Positions 1 to 21,857 of a stretch of 64,000 nt of DNA are shown here, one piece after another. Origin of the DNA: Pseudorasbora parva (lineage: Eukaryota > Chordata > Actinopteri > Cypriniformes > Gobionidae); assembly GCF_024679245.1 (NCBI RefSeq), contig NC_090178.1:28057955-28121954 (forward strand). The letters run 5' to 3'. Position 1 is the stretch's first letter, and every line of letters begins with the position of its first letter. Under the pieces are notes generated by a model. That model was not told where the DNA came from. It saw nothing but the letters and a program-made list of their open reading frames with translations, and ran no database searches. A program made the translations under genes and the position numbers.

Positions 1-79
1 GTCTTTCACCTCTCACCCTTTGTTCTCCTTTCTGAAACTAGCCAAAAAAGGCCTCAGTCTCACTTTCTGTCCCCATCAG

Positions 80-3000
80 GATCTGTGGACACCCGAGGAT
101 GTTGTGCCCGAATCTCTGAAAGAAACCTGGAGGTGAGACAGCGACATAGAAAAAAAAACAACAAAAAGAAATTAGTGAGATGAATTTCCTGGAAGATTCA
201 AACTTTTCTTTTTCTCAGAGCAGAGAAAGAGCAGCTTCATGAGAAACTCAAGCAGGGCCAGAAAGTAGAAGAAGTGGATGACAGTGGATTTTATGCAGGT
301 ACAAGCACTGTTTCTGTCTACTCGGCTCCTTACATCAATTGTAATAGTTATAATATATAATGTAATTAAATTAATTAAATATATAAAATTTGACTCAGGT
401 GGTCCTGTTCCTGTGGTTGGCGTCACAATCACTATGGATGATCAGGGGCTGAACGGGACCAACCGTGTGGTGCTGGATGGACTTTTATCCCAATCTGAAT
501 GTGATCGCGTGATTCAGCTGGCTGCCGTGAGCTTTTTAATATCATTTAAAAATCTTCCATGTGAGCTACTGCTAACTGCAAACAGTGCAATGCCCAGAAA
601 GCAGCTGAAATAATCTGCATGTGTTGATGATAGGTTGCTGCATCAATGGGTGATGGTTACCGGGGGCGACGCTCTCCTCATACGCCGCATGAGAAATTTG
701 AGGGTTTGACCGTTCTCAGAGCACTTAAGGTGAAATATTACTCACTCATGACACATACTAGAGTGATTCAGAAAATTACAGACAGTCTCACATCAGTGTG
801 CAACGATGTAATATACTAGACAATACATGTTTTCCAGTTGGCTCAGGATGGGCTGGTCAACCAGTCAGATGCCAGACTGCTGCATGAGATCGGGGAGACC
901 GTAAAGGTTCTGATGGACTCGTACTTCAGAAGTCACTCTCCTCTCTACTTTTCTTACACACACTTGGTGTGCCGATCAGCCATCCCAGGTACAAAACTCT
1001 ATAGTGCTTTAACAGGAACAATCATTAACACCAGGCTTGTGCAAAATTCTGAATTTCAGAATTAGCCTCCATTCAATTAATGAATTTGAATTTGAATTGA
1101 ATTGACTCCACCCCACAGGAAGTTGAATTTGAATTTGAATGACAGGAAGTGGAATTAAATTCATGACAATTCAAAGAAATTCCACAGTCACACAACAGAA
1201 GAATGTGTTGAGTCTCACATACATTCAGTTTTAGGAAGGTTACTTTGGAAATGTAATCGCTTACTGTTATACAGTAAGTTACCCATTATAAATGTGGTTT
1301 ACATTTATCAATGCAAAGCAATTTACTTTTAATATAATTAGTAACTAATTAAATTACCTTACATGTATCTACACTATACAAATATTACACTGTATCTACT
1401 TTAAAAAAAAATATGGTCACAATATTACACATGATATTTGAGTAGTTTTTATGATTAATTAAATATCTTAGTGGTATATTAGTAATATATTAGTTAATAT
1501 ATTAGTGGATTGTGCTTTTTTGATTTAAGTTGACTTTGAAATAAATATATAAATAAGAGTAAATGAAAATGACCTGTTTATATTTGACTCAGTTATGTTA
1601 TTTAATTAATAGTTTGTTTGATGCTGGCACAAGTAGAAACAAACTTGTTATTGCACAAGCATTAGCAAAGTTATTGCTAATTGAACAATTCAGCATTCTT
1701 CATAATCATAATCATAACAATACTTGCAGTCATTCAGATCACAACCTAACCATACGCTCTACTCTTCTGCACAATGGTAACGGTCAACACTTCAACATAA
1801 CAGGAATTCTTTCAAATGTCAAACAGAAATGAACATTATACATTAACAGATGTTTCCCTTCACTCAAAAACACATTAAACAACACTTCATTGCTATATTA
1901 ATCTCTATTTCCAGCCATATCCAAAGCAAGCTGGGAACTAACAACGGTGTCTCTAAATAAAACTGCATAATTGAGCTAATTATTTTAAAATAAAAAAGTA
2001 ATCTTATTTTCCTTCATTTTATCAGCTTAATCTGTTCCTCAATTCAAGCTTTTAAATGGCTTACATTTCCCTTAAAAAATAGGAAAGTGTATCTCTTGGT
2101 TTTATTTCTATACAACACTGAACCACAATTTGCTTATAAATTATATATAATAATAATATATTAAAATATACACACTATTTTTAATTATCACCTTAATTTT
2201 TTGGTGAAAATTACAAGAGCCATGATTAATTTTTTAGTGTCAATCCTCAACCCTTCATACATTTCTAAAATATAGATAATGATCAACTGAAATAAATTAC
2301 CCCCTCAATGTTGTTTAATAAGTTTTATTCCAATGTTATTTTCATTTCAAAGTTATCAAATAACAAAAAGTTGGCAAAGTTGTTGTAAATGCAGTTATCA
2401 TTAATTCCAATGCAAAACTCACTGATCAACAATGATGATCTAATTCTCAATCACTCCTCAAGTGTTTTATCGTTGAGTTTGCACCGTTCTGGTCTGAAGA
2501 TCTTTCCTGCAACACTAAAGAATCTCTCAGCAGGTGCAGAGGAAGCTGCTATGGCAAGATGGACATGTATATCTATTTTCTTTCTTTTTTTCCCTTGAAT
2601 TTAAATTCTGCTTCCTTTAATTCAAATTCGAATTGTAATTCTATATCCTGTTTTTGACATTAATTCAAGAATTGAATTAGAATTTGGAAGTCATTCTCAA
2701 TTCAATTCTGAATTGTGCACAAGCCTGATTAACATAAACACATGGAGCCTCATTTATAAAATGTTCTGTATAACCTGGCCTACATTTGATCTCACTGTCA
2801 TTTTGCAAATGTAAGAAACATTTCACAAAAAAACATTCATCTCTCCCAGATGTAAAATGTATAAATCTCATGATCTTGAAATTGTGTGCAGTTAAAAAGA
2901 CCCTTTTTTATCAAAAGTAACACTGGCGTGGATTTTAGCGTGCACACTCAAAGATCAAATCTGTGCATATGCACGTTTTATAATGAGGCCCGTTATTTTA

Positions 3001-4256
3001 ACATATATGACTTTATGCGTACAAAGGACAGCAAGAGGGGCGGTCAGATCTTTCTCACCCAGTTCATGTGGATAACTGCATTCTGGAGCCAGAAACCCGG
3101 CAGTGCTGGAGAGAAGCTCCTGCTTTCACTCATCGGGATCTCAGGTGCACAGATGTAGATGTAGGCTAAACACAGGAAATACACTAAGAATGAATAGGCT
3201 TGCTGACAGCTTTCTTCATTAGCATAAATAATAAATTGGTTAAAAAATCAGAAAAGAAATTCAAGCTTACTGCAAATACAATTATATATTTAAATAAAAT
3301 TAAAAAATCACACGTCTACTTAAATTGGCTAGTTACTACTGGAAATGTTTAATATAAAGTAAACATTTAAATAAAAGTCCTTTACTGACAGTTTTGTTCT
3401 GTGGTATAACTGTGCAGCATTGGTTATATAAGATAAATAGAGTATAAGCAAAACACAATAGAAAGAAAACATCTTGAAAATAATGAAGATGCTAAATTAT
3501 ATTTAATAGTTGTATTTTTTACTTTTATTTTATGGATATACTGATTTGTATTGTTGGCTTTACAGTGCAGTTGTTTACCTGAATGATGATTTTGAAGGAG
3601 GTGATTTCTTCTTCACTGATCGAGACACCAAAACAGTTACCGTAAGATTAATTTCCCAATATTTACAAATCGTTTTTTTCTTTTGAGATCCATATTTACA
3701 CATTTCTCATAAGCTCTCTCTACAACAATATATAAGGACTTAATATAATCAAGTGTGAATAGCATTTTTAAAAAAGTCTCATTTATGCACAAATTTGTGT
3801 GTATACATGTGAAAGAGACCCAATGTTCGCACAAAACTTTATATCTTTTTTTTTTCTCTTTCAGGCAAAGGTTAAGCCCAGCTGTGGGCGACTTGTTGGC
3901 TTTACGTCAGGACCTGTGAATCCACACGGTGTTACTGCAGTGACGAAGGGTCGCCGATGTGCTCTGGCACTCTGGTTCACTACTGAAAAGCACCACAGAG
4001 ATATGGTATGGAGCTGATATGCAACTTTGAGATGTTAAAAGAAGAAAGGTGTTCTATGCACTTACTCGTATGTTTAATTTAATTCCAGGAACGTGAGGAA
4101 GCTGAAGCCTTATGGGCAGCTGATGGACAGAGTGTAGTAAAAGATGAGAAGGGTGATGTTGACAGCGCCTTGAAATCTGCCCGTAGTGGAAGAAGCCAAG
4201 GAAAAGAGAGGAGCAAAGAGAGAGAAAGAGTGACAGGCAGACGGGATGAGCTGTAA
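80..4256 (+). CDS. p3h3: Prolyl 3-hydroxylase 3, C-terminal exons (5' part lies before the window)
   Basis: This is a 2-oxoglutarate/Fe(II) dioxygenase of the ER that 3-hydroxylates collagen prolines. Nine exons join in phase: 80-132, 219-298, 399-526, 634-729, 838-988, 3027-3144, 3566-3641, 3865-4005 and 4089-4256, giving 336 residues plus stop TAA. All introns are GT-AG. Visible landmarks in order are DGLLSQSECDRVIQLAA, GDGYRGRRSPHTPHEKFEG, SYTHLVCRSAIPG, the iron-binding HVD in SHPVHVDNC, NDDFEGGDFFFT, the distal iron ligand in NPHGVTAVT, and KGRRCALALWFT with the likely 2OG-binding Arg. The C terminus is a charged R/S/E/K tail ending RRDEL, an ER-retrieval signal typical of the leprecan family. 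The paralogue choice (P3H3 rather than P3H1 or P3H2) rests mainly on the adjacent GNB3 and CDCA3. The exon at 3027 has a weak polypyrimidine tract. The N-terminal TPR-like half is outside the window. Confidence 0.92.
1032..2727 (-). mobile_element. hAT transposon remnant in a p3h3 intron
   Basis: The ends are inverted: CAGGCTTGTGCAAAATTC on the left and the complement of CAGGCTTGTGCACAATTC on the right. They are flanked by 8-bp direct repeats ATTAACAC (1024-1031) and ATTAACAT (2728-2735), the target-site length expected of hAT elements. Inside, on the minus strand near 2430-2560, a broken frame reads LAIAASSAPAERFFSVAG followed by KIFRPERCKL, the hallmark of the hAT C-terminal dimerisation domain. 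No other transposase part is readable, so the copy is non-autonomous. GAATTTGAATTTGAATT-like subterminal repeats are prominent near both ends. Confidence 0.85.
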
Positions 4257-4370
4257 GAATGACAGATGAATGAGCCAATCAGGAAAAAAGACATCCATGG
4301 ACATTAAATGCCATGCTGTTTATTCACCCATCATTTCATGAACCTGTTCTATAATTATTATTTATTAATA

Positions 4371-4376
4371 AATAAA
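4371..4376 (+). terminator. p3h3 polyadenylation signal
   Basis: AATAAA lies about 115 bp after the P3H3 stop codon, in an AT-rich 3'UTR. It is the first canonical hexamer downstream; a partly overlapping TTAATAAATAAA run makes it redundant. Confidence 0.7.
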
Positions 4377-4399
4377 GACATACACAAAATTTCCTCAAA

Positions 4400-5820
4400 G
4401 TTTTTACTTATTAAAAATTATTAGTATTTTTTAAATAATAAATGATGTACACACACAAAGACATCCATAACCACAAATTTATTTTACATGGATGGGTCAC
4501 CTAATGTTTTTTTTGTTTTTGTTTTTTGCATGAAACTGCAGCGACACCACTAGGTGTCAGTATAAATTCAAGACTACTCTTATATCGATCAACGCAGCAA
4601 ACAAAAAATGACTGCACACCTTTATCATTTATTTATTATTGTTTCACAAAATCAAAACCAAGAGAAAAAAAGACAGAAGGCTCAAGTGTTTAATAGATCT
4701 AGACGACGGTACATGAAAACAAGTGAGTGGAGCGAGGAAGGAGGGGAGGTGTGCCACATTAGCACTGATGGAACGAGGAGTGAGAGAGAGAAGAGAGGGA
4801 GGGAGAGAGTGGGGGAGAGAGGGAGAGCGAGATTACAGATAATCCCTCATAAATGAGTGCATTTGTTTATGAAGCTTACAAATCTCCCATTTAGAGTATG
4901 GAATAATAATCCAGGCAAGAAATCATATAATCAGTCATACCCGACTCCCTGTTTCAAAATGACGACCCCTTCCATTAAAGCCAAACCCTAATATCACTGA
5001 CCCTCCTCTAATGCAACAAAACCAGCAGACTCTTACCATACTTAGACAGGCCATTGATCCTCTGTATGAGTTGATCTACAGGCAAAATGGCTAATGGTGC
5101 ATAAGGTGTTAATATGATCCTATGCATCTAATACTTAGGCCTGGTAAATAGTTAAGAGTTTAAGAGCAAAGCAGATGTATGGGCATAGGTAAACGACTAA
5201 GACCCTTCTGACCCGTTTCCATATGACGTTTGACTATCACTGAGATGCGTTCAGGAATAATCTCTTTCTCCCTCATGATAGCATATAACATTACACAACA
5301 TGTTGGTGTTATGCTGGATTTTGTCGTGTGCATCAAGAGTTTGGATATTAATAGTTATAATGGAACTTTGATCTTCCATTCTTATACATTTAACCAGCCT
5401 TATCCAGACATTTGTTTAAACTGGATTTCTCAGTGTAATCACACAGCAAGCACATTGTGTGTATTTTTAGCCAAGTGACTGGGTCCTCTAGTTTAGACAA
5501 AACAAGAACGGTTCAACAGTGGCTACATTCAATTGTGGTGTTTCTCTATCATTGCGAGTATGATAATGTTTTTATAACAGTTAAGTCTGTGTGAATCGGG
5601 AATTGCGAACGACTTTGGTATCGTGGCGTATTTCCGAATGAAACAAAATACTGAATGGGGAAAAAATAGAGGACAGGGCTTGATTTTAGCACTTTTCTTC
5701 CATCTTTAGCTCGCAGCAGAACGATGGTTGAAGTGGTACAGCCGCCCAACTGATAGCCTCAGACGTCACACCCACGGACCGTTGGCTGAACGTCTGATGC
5801 ATATCGCACACTTACAGCCG
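4400..5820. other. Intergenic, no gene recognised
   Basis: Between the P3H3 polyadenylation signal and the first intergenic transposon I see AT-rich sequence plus a GA-rich purine tract around 4780-4835. Short open frames here have no family resemblance and look random. Confidence 0.5.
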
Positions 5821-5821
5821 T

Positions 5822-6600
5822 TTCACACATACTGATACACCGTCTGCAGTGCGTATGCGGTGCAGGAGCCGCATGCCCTGTTGTGCTTTCACATATGCTG
5901 CGTTTGCAGTGCGCAACTGATCCGCTGTTGCATACGACAAACACAGCATTTATTGATTCTTTTTTATTTAAAAACCAAAAGTTGTTACTTAACATTGCTC
6001 GTCTGAATTGCAATTCTCTTTATTTACTCTCATCGAAGTCAGGTTTTAACATACTAGGCCTACATTTAAACAACATTTGATTAAATTCATATTTATATAG
6101 TCTTGTACTAGATTTAGCTCACACAAAACATTTAAACATAGGGTATAGCCTAAAATCACAAACATTTTAAATTAGAAACTTGCAGTAGGCTATTCAAAAA
6201 CAGCTGACTCTCTTTTCTTTCGTTAATTTTTAAACCCTTTTAAAAGAAATCCTGCAGGTCATAAAGAACTTTGTTTTCCATCTCCAAGAAAGGACGAGTG
6301 CTATCCATTATGGCAAAATATTTTTATTTATAATTTATTAAAAAAATTATAAATGCCAGGCTAGGTGTGGTTTCTTGCTTTACCTTGTTTATTTTAATGC
6401 GAACAGTGTTCTGTCACTTTAATGCAGCAGTGCAGCAAAGCAAAAAATAGATTCGGTACGGAAACGATTGCCGCACTGCACCTGGAACGGACTGACGGAC
6501 AGCATCCGCGTGCAGTGTGAAATCTGTAATCCGTTAACATGGGTACGGAAAAAAATACGCACCGCATGCACACTGCAGACGAGTATCAGTGTTGCCGATT
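5822..6600. mobile_element. Non-autonomous DNA element with about 35-bp inverted ends
   Basis: The left end (about 5832-5866, ACTGATACACCGTCTGCAGT and on) matches the complement of the right end (about 6560-6595, which reads back as ACTGATACTCGTCTGCAGTG). The interior is AT-rich with no transposase. Target-site duplication and superfamily could not be settled, and the borders are approximate to about 15 bp. Confidence 0.5.
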
Positions 6601-8100
6601 CTCGCGAGACAAATAAGCAACCACAGCTTCAAAAACAAGCCCAATATTATTATATTTATTATTATCAATATTATTTATGATCAATAATTTTATCATCAAT
6701 AAATGAGCCTGCAACATATTAAACTGAAACCTATTGGAGTATGAAAAGCAAAAAACAGATGTGATTTTTATAAAAATCTTTAAATTGCAAGAAAGGCCAC
6801 GCAATAACTCTCTGATTATCTGTGAACAGAATAGGTTTGGAGATGGAAAAAGAGAAAAAGTGATGTGAAGCCCAATTATGGTAACCCATAGTCCGAGTTA
6901 GTGCACACACACACATTAGGAGCAGTGGTAACACACACACACAAACACACACTGCAAAACATGAAAAAGATAAGCCCTGCATCTGAATGTGCAATCTGCC
7001 CTAAATATTATTGAACATTACTAATGTCACATACTATTTAGGATTAATAATATAGACATTTTTTTACAGTCTATGATTGGGCACAGGCAAGCACAAAGGG
7101 AGCACTGCAATATAGCCACATATTTAAAATAAAAATAAATTTGATTATGAAAATTTATTTTGATTTGAAATAACTAATGTTATTATTAGTATATTTGTTT
7201 TTTTATAATAGCCCGTAATGATAAATACATTATAAATATATATTTTTAAATTAAATTAGGGGCCTGTCTTATCAATCTGTTTCCTCTCTATCTCTGTACA
7301 TCTCTGCTGGTTGAATTGTTTGTAAAAATGTATTATGTCTATTTACGTCTACTACCTATTTATAATATAATTTATAACATCACATGCTTGCACATTGAAC
7401 ACGATTTTTCTTCAATGAGGGGGAGACAGCTGTGAGAAGACAGTGTCAGTCAATGTATTGGACTAAACAGCGACCATAAATGTAAAGAAACTAAGTTGCT
7501 TATCATATTTTCCTAAAAACCAACCACATTTTTTTTTAATAAGCCCAAAAAAACGCAACCCGCGACTTGAGATTTTTTAACGCAACTTGCCAAAAAAAGA
7601 AGCCCAAAGTCGCATTATAAGTCGTGCTAAGAATGAACTGTAGATGCAAGGCGGTCTGTTATTGCAGGGACATTGACTTTACATTTTCACGCCCCTTAAC
7701 ATTATGAGGAAAACAAAACCAACTATGAGTGGTTGCATTTAGATGTCAGTCAAACGTACTCTTGGGGCAGTCCTTGACCAATGAAAGCTGTAATGAAGTC
7801 CAGACCGTCAGTCTGAACTACCTAACTGACATCCTCAAGGACATGGAACGAATTTTCAGATTCTGACAAAATTATTAAGACATAATACATTTTTTGGACT
7901 ATTATTTTTCTCTTTCATTTCCCAACAAAGCTAAAGCAGAATCAACTGCATCTCTGCAACAATGTAATGGTGTTTCATTCCTAAACAAATCAGTGTTGTT
8001 CAACAATTTGGTTAAATGAACAATTCAATGATTCATTTGTAAAGACATCACCACCTACTGTCCTATCTATGTAAGTAACCTCTCTGAAAAATTCCTACCA
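6600..8100. other. Intergenic, degenerate repeats only
   Basis: The stretch is AT-rich with short CA repeats near 6901-6950. No coding frame with family similarity and no paired transposon ends were found. Confidence 0.4.
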
Positions 8101-8105
8101 CTTAA

Positions 8106-8673
8106 AGGTGGTGTATGCAATTTTTTTACTGTACTAAAGCATAAAAATACCATATGTTTTCAGATATTTAGGAAACATGCTGAGTTCACATGATCGTTTC
8201 TCTGAAAAACAATGCTACAGCCAGTTATTCTACTTTGGAATGCGTGTTCCGAGTCCGAATGTCTATGTTTTTGTTTTGGTCTGTGCGATAACACACATTG
8301 CAAGTTTACTCAATAGTATTTCGACACCCCAGGTTGCCAGTTGGCAGAAAACACAGCACATTGCAGCCATTGAAGCCAGCAAACAAATTGGGTCAGAGAT
8401 CGCAGATTCTACCCAACCTAAAAGCCTCGACACCATCTTAAAATCTCTATGAACGGAAGCACATTAACACATGGATAACTCTCATCTGCTCATCAACTTA
8501 CAGTGTGCAAATCTCGTTGCCTTCCATTGTTAATTACGCTGATTCCTGTTGCATGTCCCAAAACTGGCAACCCGCATGAAGTCTGAGGAGGAAAGGGCAG
8601 GGCAAACAATATTTTGAATCTGGACTACATTACCCATTTCAACAATTAGCTGTCATGCTTACATACAGCACCT
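8106..8673. mobile_element. TTAA-target non-autonomous transposon
   Basis: TTAA tetranucleotides (8102-8105 and 8674-8677) bound inverted ends AAGGTGGTGTATG and CATACAGCACCTT (one mismatch). Such TTAA duplications are used by piggyBac and Kolobok elements; which applies here is not decidable by eye. A 91-codon frame inside (8177-8452) has no recognisable domain. Confidence 0.65.
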
Positions 8674-8849
8674 TTAAATTCAAAGCCTGGAACACTGTGA
8701 ATTACGCAAACGAAAATGTGAGAAGTATGTCAGAATTTATTATTATGTATTAATACTTGGATGGTTAATGGGGGAATATGTGCATCAAACCGTATTCTGT
8801 AAAACAGGCCTCATCGTTTCTAGTTTAGGTCATTCATTGCTTCATTCAA

Positions 8850-9272
8850 GGGGGGGGGGGGGGGGGGGGGCGCTCAGTTTCAGTCAATCTCATGTCAATT
8901 TTTGAGTCCCTATAGAGTAGTATTGCATCCTTCATATCTCCGAAAAGTCTTTAGTTTTATTATATTTATGAAAGAAATATAGGCTGTACCGAGTCTTTCC
9001 GAAAAAAACCGAGCGGCTGGAGGCGTATCATGTGGGCGGAGCTAAAGAATGATGAGCACAAACAAAGCAGTGACGTCCTCAAGCGTGTAGAAGAAAACGC
9101 TACCCTAAATCAGATTCAACTAATACATATATGATCCAGAATCAGATCCGGAGGCTGAACTAAATTGAACAGGAGAAGCAACAACATCAGGACGTCCACT
9201 TTGACTTTTTTTTTTTCTTTCGTTTTGCACTTTGAGATTCTTCGGAATGAAAAGTGCATTATAAATAAAATC

Positions 9273-9309
<37 letters not shown>

Positions 9310-10359
9310 AACATCAGGATGTCCGTCTCTGTGGTATGTACTGTATTTAGTGGCCTGTCAACATTTGTGTGGGTTTACTCGTGGTATATGATGACATGAT
9401 TTGGTTTATGGACTATTGTATGCGACTAAACCTTAGCAGTAGCAAGCAAAACAGTTTTGCACGTCCGACTAGTGTAACGTTATACATAGAACAACAATGG
9501 AGTAACTGTTAGCGCATTTGAATGACGAAGCACGCTTTGTGAGAATGCTAGGTTTATGTTTGGGTGGTTTTACAATAAACAAACTGACACCTATATTGGT
9601 CAGCTAAACAAATGTATTTAAATAAACACCATAGATCGCATGCTCCATTGATAAATTAATGTTATACACAATTGTGTCGTTTACTGATATTTGCTTATGC
9701 GACGATAGCCAACAGCATAGACATTTGAAGCAGTTTTACTCACCGCCTGCTTCTGAAGCACGACCGCGAACCTTTATCGTCACCGCTCCGTCAAAAACAC
9801 ACTTCTTTGGTAATTGTTGATTTCGTGAAGTCCTATGACAGCAGTGACCGTGGAGATCCACTTTTGCGACGCGACTGAATCGTGATGTTGTGCCGCTTCC
9901 CGTCATTTCTGCATTCAAATCAGTTCAAAAGCAGCGCTGCCTTCCCGGAATGCTGTGCTGAAGCGTTTAAGTCGCTTGACGTCACCCATAGGAATAAAAT
10001 GAATCGCGGTGGTGTGACAGAAGTGTTGCACGGACGACTGGATCTGCACCTGAGAGCAGTGTTTATGGGCGTGCATTTGCTCTTTCGCCTCAGTCACGCT
10101 CGCGCGCGCGCACCCTTCCGGGAGAAGAGCCTGTATGGCCCATACAAGGACCTTCAGCTCTGTTCACGTCAAGTTGAGCCATACTCGAAAAAAACTCTCC
10201 GAAACTTGTGAGAAACCGGAAGGAGTATTTTTAACACAGAAATACTCCATCAAACGTCCAACATCAGTTTTTGAAACTTTGTCTATGTTTAGGATAGGAA
10301 TCCAAGTCTTTAACAGTGTAAAAAGCTTAATATGCATGAAACAGCATTTCACCCCCTCT
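8850..10359 (-). mobile_element. GGGGGGTGAAA-end element, copy 1 (minus orientation)
   Basis: This is a reverse-orientation copy of the element at 38941-40149. Shared blocks run in the same order, including a 60-residue frame on the minus strand beginning MKCCFMH that also appears at 38948 on the plus strand. The right end reads ATTTCACCCCCTC then TTAA (10360-10363). The left end has become a run of about 20 G followed by CGCTCAGTTTCAGTCAATC. The TTAA on the left is degenerate (TTCA). No transposase was seen. Confidence 0.7.
9270..9306. repeat. (ATT)n microsatellite
   Basis: About a dozen ATT trinucleotides in a row, inside transposon copy 1. Confidence 0.9.
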
Positions 10360-10363
10360 TTAA

Positions 10364-11760
10364 GTATTGAGCCGTTTTATAAAGCCTCCATCAAAGCAGC
10401 GAGCAAAGATGAGCATAACCAATGTTCATTGCATATACAAATTGATATATAAACCTTTTTTAGTTTTCTTCTTCTCACTATTGTATTCTCTTCCCATTCA
10501 TTGTTCATGGTGAGGACTTTCCATGAACGTCTATTGTTTTAAACTGCGCTAGTGTTTGTTTTCCCCTTTTCCCATCTTAACAAAAAAAAAGTGGACAAAA
10601 TTCGTGGACTGATTTCACATTCTAGCAGATTCCAAGATCTACTCTTCTTGTGGAGAGACAGCTCCCCATGATGTAGGCAAAACCTGACCCACCTGCACAA
10701 ACACACACACACATATACACCTACACACACACACACAGACAGACTATCCTAAACACAACTTAACTGTGCATTACAACAAAGGGCTTTTTTGCATGACACT
10801 GAATCTAATGCTGTACATAACTTTTCTCAATGTTCATCCATGCAAAAGTAAACCACTCCCTTTTGTCCTAATAGAATATAATCCTTTTCACCCATGGGTC
10901 GCTTTGTCCCCCCTCCTTGCTAAATCGGGTGATGATTTTATCCACCATGCTGTGATGTTTCGTCTGGCTCTGCGAGGTGGGGGAGGACGAGTTATATTTA
11001 TGATAATGATAGTTTGTCAGTTCTAAATCAGGACACTAAAATTGATTTAAGCAAAGCCTTAAATGTTCACAGGCTTTTAAGCTCTTTTGCTCCACAAAAT
11101 TCATCCTTACTCAGTTTCCACAAAGGTGTACGCAACACCAACTCCCAGTGATCTGAAACCGTTCATCATTCCATACATAGAAATGTCTCTCCAATCCATT
11201 ATTTACTGTTTTCAGCTTCCTTGCATCAAAATGACATGAGAATGTTGTGGATATTCTGCCTGCTCAGTTGTGACTAATAGGCCTCTTTAAATCTAAAAAA
11301 AGTTTTGGTTTTCTGGAACATGTTCAGAGTTTAGAGATGCATCACCAATGCCTTTAGAATCAGGCCTGGACAACTTAGTTCCATACTTTTCAGTCCATTA
11401 TAGTGTCTAAAACCTAAGCTGAGCACTATTTACTTCAGAGCAAACTCAGCCAGCATTGGCATTATTGTATTCTAAACAGGAAAATGGATAGATATGCATC
11501 CTCTGGAGAGAAAAAAGAAAGAAAGAAAAAAGTCAAATCCATCCTATCAGCTCCCTTACCTGGGCCTTCACACACCTGCTTTTTTGTCATGTGACCCTAT
11601 GACCTGATTCTCTCCACTATTTATTTCTCTTGTCTTTTGCTCTCTGTTCTCTCCTCTCCTAACAGATTTCCCTCCCTCTCGCTCTCTCCATCCAAGGCTT
11701 TATCCTTTCAGCCCTGATCTCACTTCATCCCCTCCAATCCTCATCTAGCCATCACAAAGC
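10364..11760. other. Intergenic upstream of gnb3, no gene recognised
   Basis: The stretch holds a CA-rich tract at about 10697-10740 and otherwise unique-looking sequence. The pyrimidine-rich part at 11600-11760 lies just before the inferred GNB3 first exon and probably contains its promoter, but I could not identify a specific site. Confidence 0.35.
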
Positions 11761-11796
11761 ATTGCAGCGTTTACACAGCAAGAGAGAGAGAGATAA

Positions 11797-11828
<32 letters not shown>

Positions 11829-11951
11829 GGATCAGAAGGTGCGTAAAGCAGAAAACCTGAATGAACATTGTCCCGAGAAAAGGCAAGTGGATAGAGAATT
11901 GGACAGGAATAAGAAACACAAACAGAGCGGAGAAACATCCAAGAGGAACAG
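11760..11951 (+). other. gnb3: Probable gnb3 5' untranslated exon
   Basis: A GA-rich purine tract (11780-11830) runs into AAGAGGAACAG followed by an exact consensus donor GTAAGT at 11952. There is no coding potential. The position upstream of the GNB3 start codon suits a non-coding first exon. The 5' border is a guess, and the next acceptor is probably the CAG ending at 13630. Confidence 0.45.
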
Positions 11952-13700
11952 GTAAGTGATGGGAGTTGTCACTTATTCACTTCTATATTTTGGTTTGTTT
12001 GCTGCTGCTCTAGTTTTAATTTATGAATATGCAAAGTTAAGATTATGATGATGAATTACACTTTACCTCAATGAGTTGTATGCTTTAAATCCACACAAAT
12101 ACAGGCTTTCTATCATGCGTTTCTTTTTCTTTTTTGGGCAGGATAAGTGTTTTTGTTGTTGTTGTTTTTTGTTTTTTAGTATCAGAAGCTAATCAATAAA
12201 AAGTATATTGGTTTAAAAATAATAATAAATAATCTATCTACATTACAAAGAATGTTTAGGCCCAATGCACTAGAAGTTAATCATAGTATACTGAATGTAA
12301 ATGATCCGCTAGAAATATAAATCATATGTACTGTATAAATAGTTAAAGGACTTTAACCATAAAAAGTTAGGATATTACTGAATAATATTATGGAAGACTG
12401 TTATTTCAACAAAGTAAGCATAAAATTCAAATGATGGCTAGGCCACACTTTCACACCCATTTCTAGCTTTCTCTCTCTCTCTGGGTTTCTATCCATCTAT
12501 CCCCCTCCCCATCTCCGCTGCAGCTCTTATCCAGATGCAAAGAGCAGTCAATAATCGGATGAGAGCAGATTTGATTCAAAAGGCCTCCCTTAAAATCTCA
12601 GCAGTGTGGATTTAAACTCACTCTCTCCTGCCTGTCTCTCTCTCTCATTATCTCTTTCTGGTTATGGCGTTTGCTGCTCACAGTCTTGTTGGTAATAACA
12701 TCACCTAGCCATTTAATTCACACTGATGTCAAAAACAAAAATTCCAGTTATGACATTTACCTTGAGTTCCAGAACAGGAACTCTTTACTGATGTCCTTTA
12801 CAGGACAGCTCCCTCCCACCGGCCCACCTCTCTCCCATCCACACCCTTTGTTTTCTCGCTTTCTCCTCTCAAACAAATTTTAGGCAAAAGTCATTTGGTC
12901 ATGAGAGCTCGGGAGATACACAAAGACTCAAAAAAAGAATTCAACACAAGGAAATAGTTTACATTAATCTTCCTTTGTAAGGTAAGACAAGATATTCAAA
13001 CTATATTCAGAGGTATGCTTTATGATTTGCAAAAAAAGTTTTTTTTATATGCCTTACAGCACACTAATTATAAAAGCAAACTGGGGTTAACCATCCAAAA
13101 TAATAATATATGACAATACTGAGAGAGTTTAACCTCATCAATAATCTATAACATGAATCTCAGATTTTCAGCTAAAAATATCTATTGTTGCTTTTAATTG
13201 TTTGTGAGGGATCAATATTACAAAATATTATCATTGTTACACTGTTAAGGTGGAACAATGGAGCATTTGGACCCAAAAATGAATGTGGTGTGGATAAACT
13301 GTATATAATGTTTTAACTAAAATAAAGCAGAAATAAATAACTTTAATAAAGCAGTTTCTTGTACGTCAGTATGCTTGACTCTGACTCATTATACACTTGC
13401 ATGTTTGTGGTAATGGTACAAGTGAAATTTTGCATGCATCCTTATTTGTGAGGATTTGCAAACCAGGTCGAAGGGAGTTTGAATTGCAAATAGCTATTGA
13501 AGGAGAAGCTGAATATATATCACAGAGAAAGCAACAACAACAATCACTTCTCACAAGCAGTAAAACAAATTGTGCTGTCATGATTACTGTAACAATTAAA
13601 TGTATATTCACATTTAGGAGATTTGCCCAGCGTTCTCTTGGATCTACCGACCTCACTTCCTGTCTGTATCTTTGGGTGACCGTGCCTGACAACCGTTGCC

Positions 13701-21857
<8,157 letters not shown>

